From assembly GCA_965262395.1 (NCBI GenBank), contig CBDHFF010000001.1:56284-120283 (forward strand): a stretch of DNA of 64,000 bases, read 5' to 3'. This DNA comes from CBDHFF01 sp965262395 (GTDB taxonomy: Bacteria; Pseudomonadota; Alphaproteobacteria; Rickettsiales; Anaplasmataceae). The translations under genes were made by a program, and so were the position numbers. Shown piece after piece: positions 26,315-34,038 of the stretch. The notes beneath the pieces were generated by a model, which was not told where the DNA came from, did no database searches, and worked only from the letters and a program-made list of their open reading frames with translations. How positions within the stretch are numbered: position 1 is the first letter of the stretch; each line of letters starts with the position of its first letter.

Positions 26315-26791
26315 ATGTTTACTGATGAACAAATTAAAAAATTAACAGTATCAAGAGAAAATAAAAATCTTGATAGACTGGGTATATTAAAGCAATATAC
26401 TAAATATGAAAGAGAAATCAATTACAAAAAACTAAACCCAAAGCAACACTTCTTATTTAAAAGAGTGTTACATGGACTAAAACTTTATAATAAAGAAGAA
26501 ATTGATAAGATGCACTGGGATAAAAAGAGAAGGATAATTAAAGTATGGAAAAGATCACAAAATGTTATAAATAAATGGAAACAATGGATATGTTATAGAA
26601 AAGCTAATGTTATTTTTGGTATATTTGAAAATAGTAAATTAGCAAAAGCATTTATTGATGCTCCATTTGAATATCTGCCAGATTATAAAAATAAACTTAC
26701 TCTTAAACAATGTGGAATAGAATATGAGCACTTGGTAATTAAATTTATTGAAGAAGGTCTGTTACCTAAGAATTTTTTTGACTTTAAATAA
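26315..26791 (+). CDS. Basic helical hypothetical protein (158 aa)
   Basis: Lys/Trp-rich and helical throughout (e.g. KRRIIKVWKRSQNVINKWKQ); strong positive charge suggests nucleic-acid binding. It opens a new unit after the terminator. Not recognised. Confidence 0.6.
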   Translation: MFTDEQIKKLTVSRENKNLDRLGILKQYTKYEREINYKKLNPKQHFLFKRVLHGLKLYNKEEIDKMHWDKKRRIIKVWKRSQNVINKWKQWICYRKANVIFGIFENSKLAKAFIDAPFEYLPDYKNKLTLKQCGIEYEHLVIKFIEEGLLPKNFFDFK

Positions 26792-26796
26792 ATATT

Positions 26797-27012
26797 ATGG
26801 ATGAAATAGATATTAATTACCTAATAGGTAACAATAGGTGGGTTGCAGTATATCCATCAAATAATGGCATCTGGAAAGGTTTTATTTATAAAAAATCAGA
26901 CTCAGGTAAGTGGAGAGTTGAATTTTCAACTAAGCAAAAAAACCCAAAAAAATGTTATGATTGGGTTGAGACAATATTTTATGATTTAAAAGGATTAAAA
27001 GATATAAAATGA
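26797..27012 (+). CDS. Hypothetical protein (71 aa)
   Basis: A small β-rich protein with a repeated W-x-G style (NRWVAVYPSNNGIWKGFIYK). It follows closely on the basic protein and overlaps the HNH gene by 4 nt. Confidence 0.55.
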   Translation: MDEIDINYLIGNNRWVAVYPSNNGIWKGFIYKKSDSGKWRVEFSTKQKNPKKCYDWVETIFYDLKGLKDIK

Positions 27013-27272
27013 AGAAACAATCTAAAAAAATGGCAAAAAAGAATACTGAATATTCTAAACTTAGAAAAGTATATCTTACAGATAAACCTAATTGCATGGC
27101 CAGTATACCTGGCTGTGCATTAAGGGCTTCTGAAATACATCACAAAAAAGGTCGTGGAGAATATCATAATGATACAACTACATGGTTAGCAGTATGTAGG
27201 TCATGTCATGAATGGATAGAAACTCATCCTAAACAAGCAATAGAACTTAATTTATCAATCAAAAGAGACTAA
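27009..27272 (+). CDS. HNH-type endonuclease
   Basis: This 87-aa protein has a treble-clef HNH pattern: NCMASIPGC, then EIHHKKGRG with the HH metal/catalytic pair, TTTWLAVCRSCHEWIETH with the second CxxC and final H. This size suits a stand-alone phage HNH nuclease, as found near packaging genes or as free-standing homing enzymes. Here it lies in the accessory region beside an SF2 helicase, so host-DNA degradation or mobility are both possible. Confidence 0.8.
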   Translation: MKKQSKKMAKKNTEYSKLRKVYLTDKPNCMASIPGCALRASEIHHKKGRGEYHNDTTTWLAVCRSCHEWIETHPKQAIELNLSIKRD

Positions 27273-27277
27273 ATACA

Positions 27278-27466
27278 ATGGAAATACCTCAAAAAATATT
27301 AACAATTTGTAAAGATATAAAAGGAACATTAGATAGAGAAATAAGAACAACATGTACTAATTACTCAAATCCAATGTTTGATAAACCAATAGTAAAAAAG
27401 TCTATATTGAGAAGGAAATTAAATAAGCTACTTGAAAAATATAATATTAAAGAAAAAGATTTATAA
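27278..27466 (+). CDS. Hypothetical protein (62 aa)
   Basis: Small, basic, helical (KKSILRRKLNKLLEKYNIKEKDL). It sits 1 nt before the next start. No family. Confidence 0.5.
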   Translation: MEIPQKILTICKDIKGTLDREIRTTCTNYSNPMFDKPIVKKSILRRKLNKLLEKYNIKEKDL

Positions 27467-27467
27467 C

Positions 27468-27806
27468 ATGCATATACCTAAAAGTATACTAAAAAAACTT
27501 AATTTGAAAAGAGAAGAAGACATAAAAAAAGAAGCTGTAGAGCTTGAAGAATTTAGAGCTATTGAAAATACTAAAAGATTTAAAGAATCTATGGACATTG
27601 TAGATAAAATTGGTAAAAGTATAGGAGAAATGAGAGAATGGGCACCATATTGTAGTGATCCTAAACTTTATAATCCTTTTCCTATACAGATATTATCATG
27701 TAACAAGGAACAAATGTTACAAATGCTGATACATGCTTATGGTACAGCTCAATATCTTAAAGATGAGTTAGATAAATATGAACCTAAATTAGGAATGAAA
27801 TTATGA
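27468..27806 (+). CDS. Hypothetical protein (112 aa)
   Basis: I use the ATG right after the previous stop, not an in-frame TTG further up that overlaps that gene. The product is helical (residues 10-60 charged coiled coil), then a CxxxP-containing middle and a C-terminal helix. ATGA coupling to the following small gene. Not recognised. Confidence 0.6.
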   Translation: MHIPKSILKKLNLKREEDIKKEAVELEEFRAIENTKRFKESMDIVDKIGKSIGEMREWAPYCSDPKLYNPFPIQILSCNKEQMLQMLIHAYGTAQYLKDELDKYEPKLGMKL

Positions 27807-27964
27807 GTAATAGAAAAGGAAATACCAATAGAAAATTAGAAGCTTTGAATGAAATAAATAGTATAGATAAAAAGTTAAAGAAGTTTAAGAATGATGAAGA
27901 GAAAACATCATCACTAATGTCTAAGAGAGATTCATTGAGAGCTAAATTAAAAACTAAAAGATGA
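27803..27964 (+). CDS. Small coiled-coil protein (53 aa)
   Basis: The frame begins at an ATGA junction and ends at another ATGA junction with the helicase, so it is coupled on both sides. It encodes MSNRKGNTNRKLEALNEINS followed by a Lys/Glu coiled coil. It may be a helicase partner or just a linker gene. Confidence 0.6.
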   Translation: MSNRKGNTNRKLEALNEINSIDKKLKKFKNDEEKTSSLMSKRDSLRAKLKTKR

Positions 27965-29073
27965 GTAGAGATGATGTACAACAAGAAGCATTAGATCTTA
28001 CTTTAACTAAAAAAAGATGTGGATTAGGTATATCTATGGGTGTTGGTAAAACAAGAATAGCAATACAACATCTTATAAAGAATTTTAATCCATTCTTAAG
28101 TGTATTAGTAGTAATACCTAAGTTATCTGTTAAAGATGCGTGGACTGATGAGATAGATAAAATGAATGATAATCAATATGGAGGAACAGAACACCTTCAT
28201 GATCATATCACTTATAGTACTTATCTCAGTATAAATAAGCAGAATCCTAATGATTATGATGTAGTATACTTAGATGAATGTCATAGTTTACTTGAAGGTC
28301 ATGAAAAATTCTTAGATGCTTACACGGGGAAAATACTAGGTTTAACAGGTACTCCACCAAGAAAAGGATCAGAAAAATATAAAATGGTACATAAATATTG
28401 TCCTATTATATATAATTTTAGTGTAGATGAAGCAACTGACAGTAATATATTAAATGATTATCAAATAATAGTTCATCAGTTACAGCTATCTAAACTTAAG
28501 ACTCATAAAAAAAAAGGTAAAGAAGGTGGTCACTGGTATACATCAGAAAAAGGAGACTATGATTATTATACTTCTAGATTAGGAGATGCTCAAACACAAA
28601 AGCAAAAACAGTTTACATCTATTATGAGAATGAAATCTATGATGGATTATGGAACTAAAGAGGCATATGCAAAAGGTTTATTAAGAAATATAAGTCAAAA
28701 ATGTTTAGTATTTGCTAATACACAAAAACAAGCAGACAGAATGTGTAATAATAGTTATCATTCAGGTAATAAGAACTCAGAAGAAAGTCTAGCTTTATTT
28801 AGTGATGGAAGAATTAAACAAATGTCATGTGTATTACAATTAAGTGAAGGTGTAAATATACCAGGAGTAAAACAAGGTATAATTATGCATGCATATGGTA
28901 ATGAAAGAAAGACATCACAACGTATTGGTAGATTACTAAGATTAAATCCTAATGAAAAAGCAACATGTCACATATTGTGTTATGCAAATACTGTAGATGT
29001 TAAATGGGTTAACTCAGCACTATCTACATTTGATCAAGATAAAATTAAATATTATAATCCTCTAGAAGGATAA
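27961..29073 (+). CDS. SF2 DECH-box helicase
   Basis: This compact 370-aa superfamily-2 helicase shows Walker A GVGKT (27-31), DECH (105-108), motif III GLTGTPP (~128), and the C-terminal RecA lobe with LVFANTQKQADRM, LSEGVNIPGVK and QRIGRLLR (motif VI). It has no N-terminal extension or nuclease domain. Short DExx-box helicases of this kind occur in phage replication/recombination (UvsW-like) regions. It translocates on nucleic acid using ATP; the exact role is unknown. Confidence 0.85.
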   Translation: MSRDDVQQEALDLTLTKKRCGLGISMGVGKTRIAIQHLIKNFNPFLSVLVVIPKLSVKDAWTDEIDKMNDNQYGGTEHLHDHITYSTYLSINKQNPNDYDVVYLDECHSLLEGHEKFLDAYTGKILGLTGTPPRKGSEKYKMVHKYCPIIYNFSVDEATDSNILNDYQIIVHQLQLSKLKTHKKKGKEGGHWYTSEKGDYDYYTSRLGDAQTQKQKQFTSIMRMKSMMDYGTKEAYAKGLLRNISQKCLVFANTQKQADRMCNNSYHSGNKNSEESLALFSDGRIKQMSCVLQLSEGVNIPGVKQGIIMHAYGNERKTSQRIGRLLRLNPNEKATCHILCYANTVDVKWVNSALSTFDQDKIKYYNPLEG

Positions 29074-29095
29074 ATCATTAACTAAAATAAAAATT

Positions 29096-29452
29096 ATGAA
29101 AAAAGCATTAATATCAATTGGCGGAAAGCCACTCTATTATATTTTAACAACTTATTATTCAATAGTATTAACAGTAGTAACAATAATGTTATTATCAAGT
29201 TGTGGAATTCAAGAAAAAATTCCTGTAATTACAGAACAAGATGGAGACAGAGTAATAAACTGGTATTCAACATATGTTAAAAAAGTAATTGCAAAAGATA
29301 AAGATAATTATTATTATAGTGTTGCATTTGAAGATGGAACAACATATTATGCAACTTTTGGAGAATGGTCATTAATTGAAGTGAATGATTTTGTAGAATT
29401 TAAATCTAAAAGAATGTATAATATTGTTCAGGTTATAAAACAATCAAAATGA
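29096..29452 (+). CDS. Small lipoprotein (118 aa)
   Basis: A hydrophobic signal ends in the lipobox LLSSC with Cys36. The mature part is β-rich (DRVINWYSTYVKKVIAKD), perhaps a small OB/SH3-like barrel. It is exported and lipid-anchored. Together with the DUF2459 lipoprotein it makes two lipoproteins in the accessory block. Superinfection exclusion is a reasonable guess, untested. Confidence 0.65.
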   Translation: MKKALISIGGKPLYYILTTYYSIVLTVVTIMLLSSCGIQEKIPVITEQDGDRVINWYSTYVKKVIAKDKDNYYYSVAFEDGTTYYATFGEWSLIEVNDFVEFKSKRMYNIVQVIKQSK

Positions 29453-29526
29453 TAATATTAACATTTATAGGAATTGTATTAGTTTTTAAACTAATATTTA
29501 AATTTATTGAATATTTAGAAGAATAG
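29449..29526 (+). CDS. Putative 25-aa membrane peptide
   Basis: ATGA-coupled to the lipoprotein gene; encodes MIILTFIGIVLVFKLIFKFI plus EYLEE, a single hydrophobic helix. Tentative because of its length. Confidence 0.4.
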   Translation: MIILTFIGIVLVFKLIFKFIEYLEE

Positions 29527-29528
29527 TT

Positions 29529-29720
29529 ATGGGAAAAATGAAAGAATTATATATGGCAATGCAAGAAGTCAAGTGGGAAGGAACTTCAAATGAGTTCCTC
29601 ACTTGGTGGATTAATAATGAAGCTAAAAAAATAGATAAAAGAAATGAAAATAGTTATAATAACACTTCTGTTAATGATACTAGTGATGTGTCAACAGAGA
29701 TTAAAAAAAATAAAGGATGA
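29529..29720 (+). CDS. Small polar hypothetical protein (63 aa)
   Basis: A helical front with Trp pairs (MQEVKWEGTSNEFLTWWINN) and a disordered Ser/Asn-rich tail. It overlaps the next gene by 4 nt. Not recognised. Confidence 0.5.
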   Translation: MGKMKELYMAMQEVKWEGTSNEFLTWWINNEAKKIDKRNENSYNNTSVNDTSDVSTEIKKNKG

Positions 29721-29980
29721 GAACAATAGGTTTTAAAGATACTTATAATATAGAAATTGATGGATCAGATTTTAACCTTCATTATACTTTTGAGCCAGGT
29801 GAAAGAGAAACAAGAATGGAACCTGGTTGTGATCCTTATGTAACTATAGATAAAGTTATGATAAGTGCTCCAGATAAAGATGGCAATTTAGTTGAAGTAG
29901 ATGTATCATCCTTCATAGATGTTGAAATAGATTATGATTGGATGTGTGAACAAATTTTAGAATCATTAAAAAAAGATTAA
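29717..29980 (+). CDS. Acidic hypothetical protein (87 aa)
   Basis: A β-rich acidic protein (FEPGERETRMEPGCDPYVTI; DKDGNLVEVDVSSF) with a C-terminal helix. The pattern resembles small phage proteins of unknown function. Not assigned. Confidence 0.55.
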   Translation: MRTIGFKDTYNIEIDGSDFNLHYTFEPGERETRMEPGCDPYVTIDKVMISAPDKDGNLVEVDVSSFIDVEIDYDWMCEQILESLKKD

Positions 29981-29984
29981 TAAT

Positions 29985-30098
29985 ATGGAAATAATTTGGA
30001 TAATAACACATATAGTAACATGGGGTTTTGGTTTAGCAACTGGAATGTACTTCTCTTCACAAATAGAGAAGCATATAGATAAAAGAATTAAAAAATAA
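29985..30098 (+). CDS. Small membrane protein (37 aa)
   Basis: Encodes MEIIWIITHIVTWGFGLATG, one hydrophobic helix, then a basic tail (KHIDKRIKK). Spacing of 4 nt after the previous stop supports it. Its stop codon meets the first base of the structured RNA that follows. Confidence 0.45.
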   Translation: MEIIWIITHIVTWGFGLATGMYFSSQIEKHIDKRIKK

Positions 30099-30291
30099 AA
30101 AGAGGTCCCGAAAGGTTTAGGGGGGTGTCTCTGGTAATGCGGAGAATAATCAGGTAATCAAGCATAGGGCTACAAGTTGTCCAGCAAAAACAGGAGTGTC
30201 TATTGAAGGAATTCTAGAAAGTACTTTACAGCCGGACCTAGGAAGCTGTTTAGAATAGATGTGAACCAATGGGTGGTCCCCTACTCTTTTT
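30098..30291 (+). ncRNA. Structured non-coding RNA (~190 nt)
   Basis: A GC-richer island in AT-rich DNA. A bipartite closing helix is formed by AAAAGAG (30098-30104) and TAGGGG (30118-30123) with the contiguous CCCCTACTCTTTT (30278-30290). A mini-hairpin with a GAAA tetraloop (CC-GAAA-GG) is inserted between the two 5′ strands. Inside are a hairpin TCTCTG/CGGAGA (30128-30145) and a two-part stem ATTCTA/TAGAAT plus ACAGC/GCTGT (30211-30256). AGGTCC (30103-30108) could also pair with GGACCT (30234-30239). No frame crosses it. A T run ends it, as in a terminated transcript. It matches no class I know. Confidence 0.65.
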
Positions 30292-30309
30292 TAATTAAAA
30301 AATAAAATT

Positions 30310-30864
30310 ATGAAAAAAATTATTGTAACAATATTAGTAACTATTATAGTTTTAGCTGTATTAAACTATTTTCAGGATAAACATAGAGAATATCAAATGA
30401 ATGTAGAATTCTTAGATCAGGTAATAGAGATGGAAAAAATGAAAGAAAATTCTATTGATTCATTGATTATAATACAAGATTCAATCAGAGTTGTAAATGA
30501 TTCATTAAAAGAAATGGTATTAATTCTTTCACCAAGAAAGATAACGGTAACTGCAACAATGTATCATCCTGTTCTTGGACAATGTGATGCTACGCCAGAT
30601 ATAACAGCTGATCAATCAAAGATACCTAATATAGATAGTTGTAGTCATTTAAACTGGATAGCAGTGAGTCAAGATCTTTTATGGTTTAATGGAGGACCAT
30701 TTCGTTATGGTGACAGAGTTGTAGTAACTAATGCAGGTCATAAAGATGGTGTATATACAATACGTGATGCAATGAATAAAAGATTTACTTATAAAATAGA
30801 CTTTCTTGAAAGTGTAAACACACGTGGTTATAGATTTGATGATGTAATAATGGCAAAATTATGA
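30310..30864 (+). CDS. Membrane-anchored 3D/double-psi β-barrel protein
   Basis: This 184-aa protein has an N-terminal membrane helix (residues 4-21) and a coiled-coil stalk (28-75). The C-terminal domain resembles the 3D (Asp-Asp-Asp) domain of lytic-transglycosylase-like proteins: ITVTATMYHP, ITADQS, WIAVSQDLLWF, YGDRVVV, then YTIRDAMNKRFTYKIDFL. The three Asp residues (TAD, RDAM, KIDF) are present. It probably acts on or binds peptidoglycan from the inner membrane, so it may aid lysis or envelope remodelling. Confidence 0.7.
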   Translation: MKKIIVTILVTIIVLAVLNYFQDKHREYQMNVEFLDQVIEMEKMKENSIDSLIIIQDSIRVVNDSLKEMVLILSPRKITVTATMYHPVLGQCDATPDITADQSKIPNIDSCSHLNWIAVSQDLLWFNGGPFRYGDRVVVTNAGHKDGVYTIRDAMNKRFTYKIDFLESVNTRGYRFDDVIMAKL

Positions 30865-31247
30865 GTAAACAAAATTTATTCTCTAATCTTACAAAGAAAG
30901 ACGGTGAGTTAGTATATAATATAAAAGCTCAGGAGAAAATCTACAATACATTTGTAGATGATCTTCCTGAAGGATCTAAAGTAGAAATATTTGTGAGTGT
31001 ATCAGGAGATAATGGTACTAATGCCCAAATAGCAAAGATTCATGTCATGATAAGACAATTAGCAAATGATATAGGTTATAGTTTTGGGGAAATGAAATTA
31101 CAAATAAAAAGAAAAGCAGGACTCTGCTTCAATAAAAATGGAGGAGAGTACTGCAAATCTTTTGGAGATTGTAGTAGGGATGAACTAAGCTCTGTAATAC
31201 AAGAAATTATAGAACTAGGAGATGATGTAGGATCTAATCTTCGTTAG
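30861..31247 (+). CDS. Hypothetical replication-region protein (128 aa)
   Basis: The soluble product has a helix GTNAQIAKIHVMIRQLANDI followed by a Cys-bearing segment (AGLCFNKNGGEYCKSFGDCS) and a terminal helix. The overall pattern is faintly NinB-like (recombination accessory), which I do not press. Its 3′ end overlaps a convergent minus-strand gene by 14 nt. Confidence 0.55.
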   Translation: MSKQNLFSNLTKKDGELVYNIKAQEKIYNTFVDDLPEGSKVEIFVSVSGDNGTNAQIAKIHVMIRQLANDIGYSFGEMKLQIKRKAGLCFNKNGGEYCKSFGDCSRDELSSVIQEIIELGDDVGSNLR

Positions 31248-31758
31248 TCTTATCTTCTTTCTTTATTGATTCAAGATGATTTTTAGCTTTTTCTAATTTC
31301 TTTTTATAGGCAGCTCTATTTTCCTTGAAGGTACCTTTAGTATGTTTTTCTTCACCTACTTCAAATGAATTAATTATATTAGAAAGTGTTTCATCATGGT
31401 TTTCATCAGTAACTATAGTATGACCTTGTTCTGCAGCTTGATGATTAATTTCAGATAGTAAACTCATAAGTGTCCAAATAGAATTCATATAAGGATCATA
31501 TGGTGCATCTTTAGGAATATTCTTAAATCCTTCTCTAATATGTGAAAGAGATGATAAAGTTTCTTGTTCAGATTTTAATGTAAATAAATAATTAAGTACT
31601 TCAGAGATATAATCTCTAAATCCACCAGCAATTGGAACACTAATTACTGAATTACTATCTATAGTAACAACTTTACCTTGTTCTAGAGCTTTTTTAGTCT
31701 TTATATAAGATTGAGTGTGTTTTTGATGTTTTGTTGGTCCTTTCTTTTTCTTTGCCAT
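31234..31758 (-). CDS. Lone antisense-oriented hypothetical gene (174 aa)
   Basis: This is the only minus-strand gene within the 29-kb plus-strand block. The product begins MAKKKKGPTKHQKH, has a helical core, and ends in a charged coiled coil. A host-type TATATTTG box lies 123 nt upstream, back to back with the plus-strand box that drives the replication operon. That layout resembles a divergently transcribed regulator, though no DNA-binding motif is visible. Confidence 0.6.
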   Translation of the reverse strand: MAKKKKGPTKHQKHTQSYIKTKKALEQGKVVTIDSNSVISVPIAGGFRDYISEVLNYLFTLKSEQETLSSLSHIREGFKNIPKDAPYDPYMNSIWTLMSLLSEINHQAAEQGHTIVTDENHDETLSNIINSFEVGEEKHTKGTFKENRAAYKKKLEKAKNHLESIKKEDKTNED

Positions 31759-31880
31759 AGTTTAAAAATTTTAATGATTTAAGTGAAATATTCACTTTCT
31801 GTTTATTCATTGATGGTTCTTCAAGTGTTTTTTTATAATTACTACATATAATATTATATTGTTCAGATTTATTCATGTTG

Positions 31881-31888
31881 CAAATATA
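31881..31888 (-). promoter_or_regulatory. Host-type promoter (-7 box TATATTTG), minus strand
   Basis: TATATTTG on the minus strand, diverging from the replication-operon promoter about 60 bp away. It would transcribe the 174-aa gene with a leader of about 115 nt. Confidence 0.45.
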
Positions 31889-31946
31889 TAAAAAAAATCT
31901 ATATAAATAAAATAAGAAAAAGAATTAAATAATCAGTCTAATTTCT

Positions 31947-31954
31947 TATATTTG
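31947..31954 (+). promoter_or_regulatory. Host-type promoter (-7 box TATATTTG) of the replication operon
   Basis: TATATTTG followed by TAAA lies 22 nt before the first gene of the helicase operon. The same box at nearly the same distance precedes the 149-aa gene at 44.6 kb. It matches the Bacteroidetes TAnnTTTG -7 consensus; the -33 element is not evident. Confidence 0.6.
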
Positions 31955-31976
31955 TAAATCTAAAAATTAAAAAAAT

Positions 31977-32558
31977 ATGTGGGAATTGTTTCAACAAATA
32001 TTAAAAGAAAAGATAACACCAGATCAATTCTTAGTTCTTTATGGAATTAAAAAAAGTTTATCATTACCAATGGCTAATGTAAATCAAAATGTTAAAATAC
32101 TTAATCATGAAGGATTTCTTGATGGTAATAAATTAACAGTAAAAGGAAAGAAAATTATAGCAAAATTTGAGAATTATTTTGTTAAAGCTAAAAAAAGAAC
32201 AAGTATTCAGTTAATGGGTAAGAAGTTTAATCTAAAATTAAATGAGTATAGAGAAATATTTCCAGCAAGTAAATTACCAAGTGGTAAACCTGCTAGAGTA
32301 AATATAAGAACCTTAGAAAACTCATTTAGATGGTTCTTTGAAACTTATGATTTTAGTTGGGAAGAAATTATAGATGCAACTAGAATGTATGTTAATGAAT
32401 ATAGGGATAAACAATATATGTATATGAAGACAAGTCAATATTTTATAGCAAAAGAAGATAAAAATAAAGTTAAATCATCTGATTTGGCTGATTACTGTGA
32501 TATGATTCGTGATGGAGTAGACACAGAAGATGAACACTTTAAAGAAAATGTAGTATGA
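31977..32558 (+). CDS. wHTH replication protein, helicase-loader candidate
   Basis: This 193-aa protein begins with a winged-helix-like domain (residues 14-65: LVLYGIKKSLSLPMANVNQN … GNKLTVKGKKIIAKFE). It continues with a helical C-terminal part containing YDFSWEEIIDATRMYV. It overlaps the DnaB-type helicase start by 4 nt. A helicase loader or origin-binding partner is inferred from that coupling. Confidence 0.6.
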   Translation: MWELFQQILKEKITPDQFLVLYGIKKSLSLPMANVNQNVKILNHEGFLDGNKLTVKGKKIIAKFENYFVKAKKRTSIQLMGKKFNLKLNEYREIFPASKLPSGKPARVNIRTLENSFRWFFETYDFSWEEIIDATRMYVNEYRDKQYMYMKTSQYFIAKEDKNKVKSSDLADYCDMIRDGVDTEDEHFKENVV

Positions 32559-33508
32559 GTGAGTCAAAAGCATGGGGTGGGCAATATCAATCCTTTAATG
32601 AAGCACTTAAATATATGCTTGATAGGCAATCAGGTAAAGAAAAGTCAATACAAACTCCATGGCCTAAGTTTAATGATGCTGTAACAGATGGATTAGAATG
32701 GAATACTCTTACTGTAATTGGTGGAAGACCAGGAAGTGGTAAAACATTAATTAAAGATCAAATAATAAGAGAATCATTTATACTTAATCCAGAAGAGAAA
32801 TATAGAGTTTTAGAATTTCAATTTGAAATGGTAGGAAGAACCTCAGCATTAAGAGAGTTTAGTTCTATTACAGGTAAGACATATAAAGAATTATGTAGTG
32901 CTGGTACTCAATTAACTACAAAAGATTTTAATACTTGTCATGCATATGCTAAAGATAGAATTAAAAATCCTGTTGATATAATTGGTACACCAATGACAGT
33001 AAATCAAATGAGAGAGCAGCTTGATATGTATATGAATGAACATAAAGGTCAAAAAACTATAGTAACCCTTGATCATAGTATACTTGTTAAAAGAGCACCT
33101 TATCAGAATAACCGGTTAGATATGTTATTTGAATTAGGAGAATTCTTTACACAAGCAAAGCGTGAATATCCTGTTATGTTTATATGTTTATCACAATTAA
33201 ATAGAAATATAGATAATCCTGATAGAGCAGTGGATGGTAAATATGGTAATTATGTACTTGAATCAGATATATTTGGATCAGATGCAATGTTACAACATGC
33301 TGATACTTTAATAGGTATTAACCGTCCAGCTAAACAAAAGATTAGATTTTATGGACCTGATAGATATATTATAAAAGATGAAAAGACCTTAGTATTACAT
33401 TTTCTTAAAGCAAGAAATGGTGATACTAGAATGAGTTTTTTCAAAGCTCAATTTGAGCAAATGAAAATAATTGAGATGGACACGCCACCTCAACAAGAAA
33501 GAAGATAA
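32555..33508 (+). CDS. DnaB-type replicative helicase (SF4)
   Basis: This 317-aa protein consists of only the RecA-like ATPase domain of DnaB/gp41-type helicases. Walker A is GGRPGSGKT (56-64), followed by FQFEMVGR (motif H1a), TIVTLDHSILVK (Walker B, ~residue 175), and FICLSQLNR with the sensor Gln (H3). The N-terminal primase-interaction domain of DnaB is absent or very short, which may be supplied by the gene before it. It unwinds DNA at the fork with the primase downstream. Confidence 0.85.
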   Translation: MSESKAWGGQYQSFNEALKYMLDRQSGKEKSIQTPWPKFNDAVTDGLEWNTLTVIGGRPGSGKTLIKDQIIRESFILNPEEKYRVLEFQFEMVGRTSALREFSSITGKTYKELCSAGTQLTTKDFNTCHAYAKDRIKNPVDIIGTPMTVNQMREQLDMYMNEHKGQKTIVTLDHSILVKRAPYQNNRLDMLFELGEFFTQAKREYPVMFICLSQLNRNIDNPDRAVDGKYGNYVLESDIFGSDAMLQHADTLIGINRPAKQKIRFYGPDRYIIKDEKTLVLHFLKARNGDTRMSFFKAQFEQMKIIEMDTPPQQERR

Positions 33509-33509
33509 A

Positions 33510-34037
33510 ATGATTAACACAAAAGATAAAAATATGACTCCAGCTGAACGTAAGGAAAAAGTATTAAAATTAAGAGAAGAGCATCAAGATTATTTTATTG
33601 TAAATAAAATAGAAAAAGCTCTATATATACCTAAGATGGCATACAGGCCAACTGGCAAGGATGAACTACATGTATCATTTTTTCCTAGTGAATTAGAAAA
33701 AGGTCAAGATATTTACACAGAATTTGTAAGTATTGAATATGACACAGAAGATCCAAAAAGAACTTTATATTTGATTAAGCATAATCCTCACTGGAAAGAA
33801 GAATATGAATTGATTACAAGTAGCTCAGGATTTGAAAGACACATTATTCCAGCATCAGAGTTAAAAGTAATTAATGATGTTACTGACAGAAAAGGATTAC
33901 CATTAAATAGTGGAGATCCTGAAGTAGAACAAAGAGCTTTTGATGCAATACCTAACCCAGAGACTGAAAGGGATATAGTTGATGTACTCAAAGGAATAGA
34001 AAAAGCATTATTAAGTATTAATCAAAAATTAAAATAA
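33510..34037 (+). CDS. Hypothetical replication-operon protein (175 aa)
   Basis: I start at the ATG one base after the helicase stop, with an A-rich leader; the longer upstream frame overlaps the helicase by 38 nt. Acidic, β-rich front and a C-terminal helix (IVDVLKGIEKALLSINQKLK). It abuts the Sak4-like gene. Not recognised. Confidence 0.6.
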   Translation: MINTKDKNMTPAERKEKVLKLREEHQDYFIVNKIEKALYIPKMAYRPTGKDELHVSFFPSELEKGQDIYTEFVSIEYDTEDPKRTLYLIKHNPHWKEEYELITSSSGFERHIIPASELKVINDVTDRKGLPLNSGDPEVEQRAFDAIPNPETERDIVDVLKGIEKALLSINQKLK

Positions 34038-34038
34038 A

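Noticed and set aside
30098..30291. Group I intron or self-splicing element at the structured RNA
   Set aside because: No split gene flanks it; both neighbours are complete frames, so there is no exon pair to join, and no intron-core consensus was apparent.
31694..31876. 60-aa minus-strand frame overlapping the start of the 174-aa gene
   Set aside because: Its ATG begins 4 nt after the TATATTTG box, too close for a leader, and its frame overlaps the better-supported 174-aa start; treated as untranslated leader.
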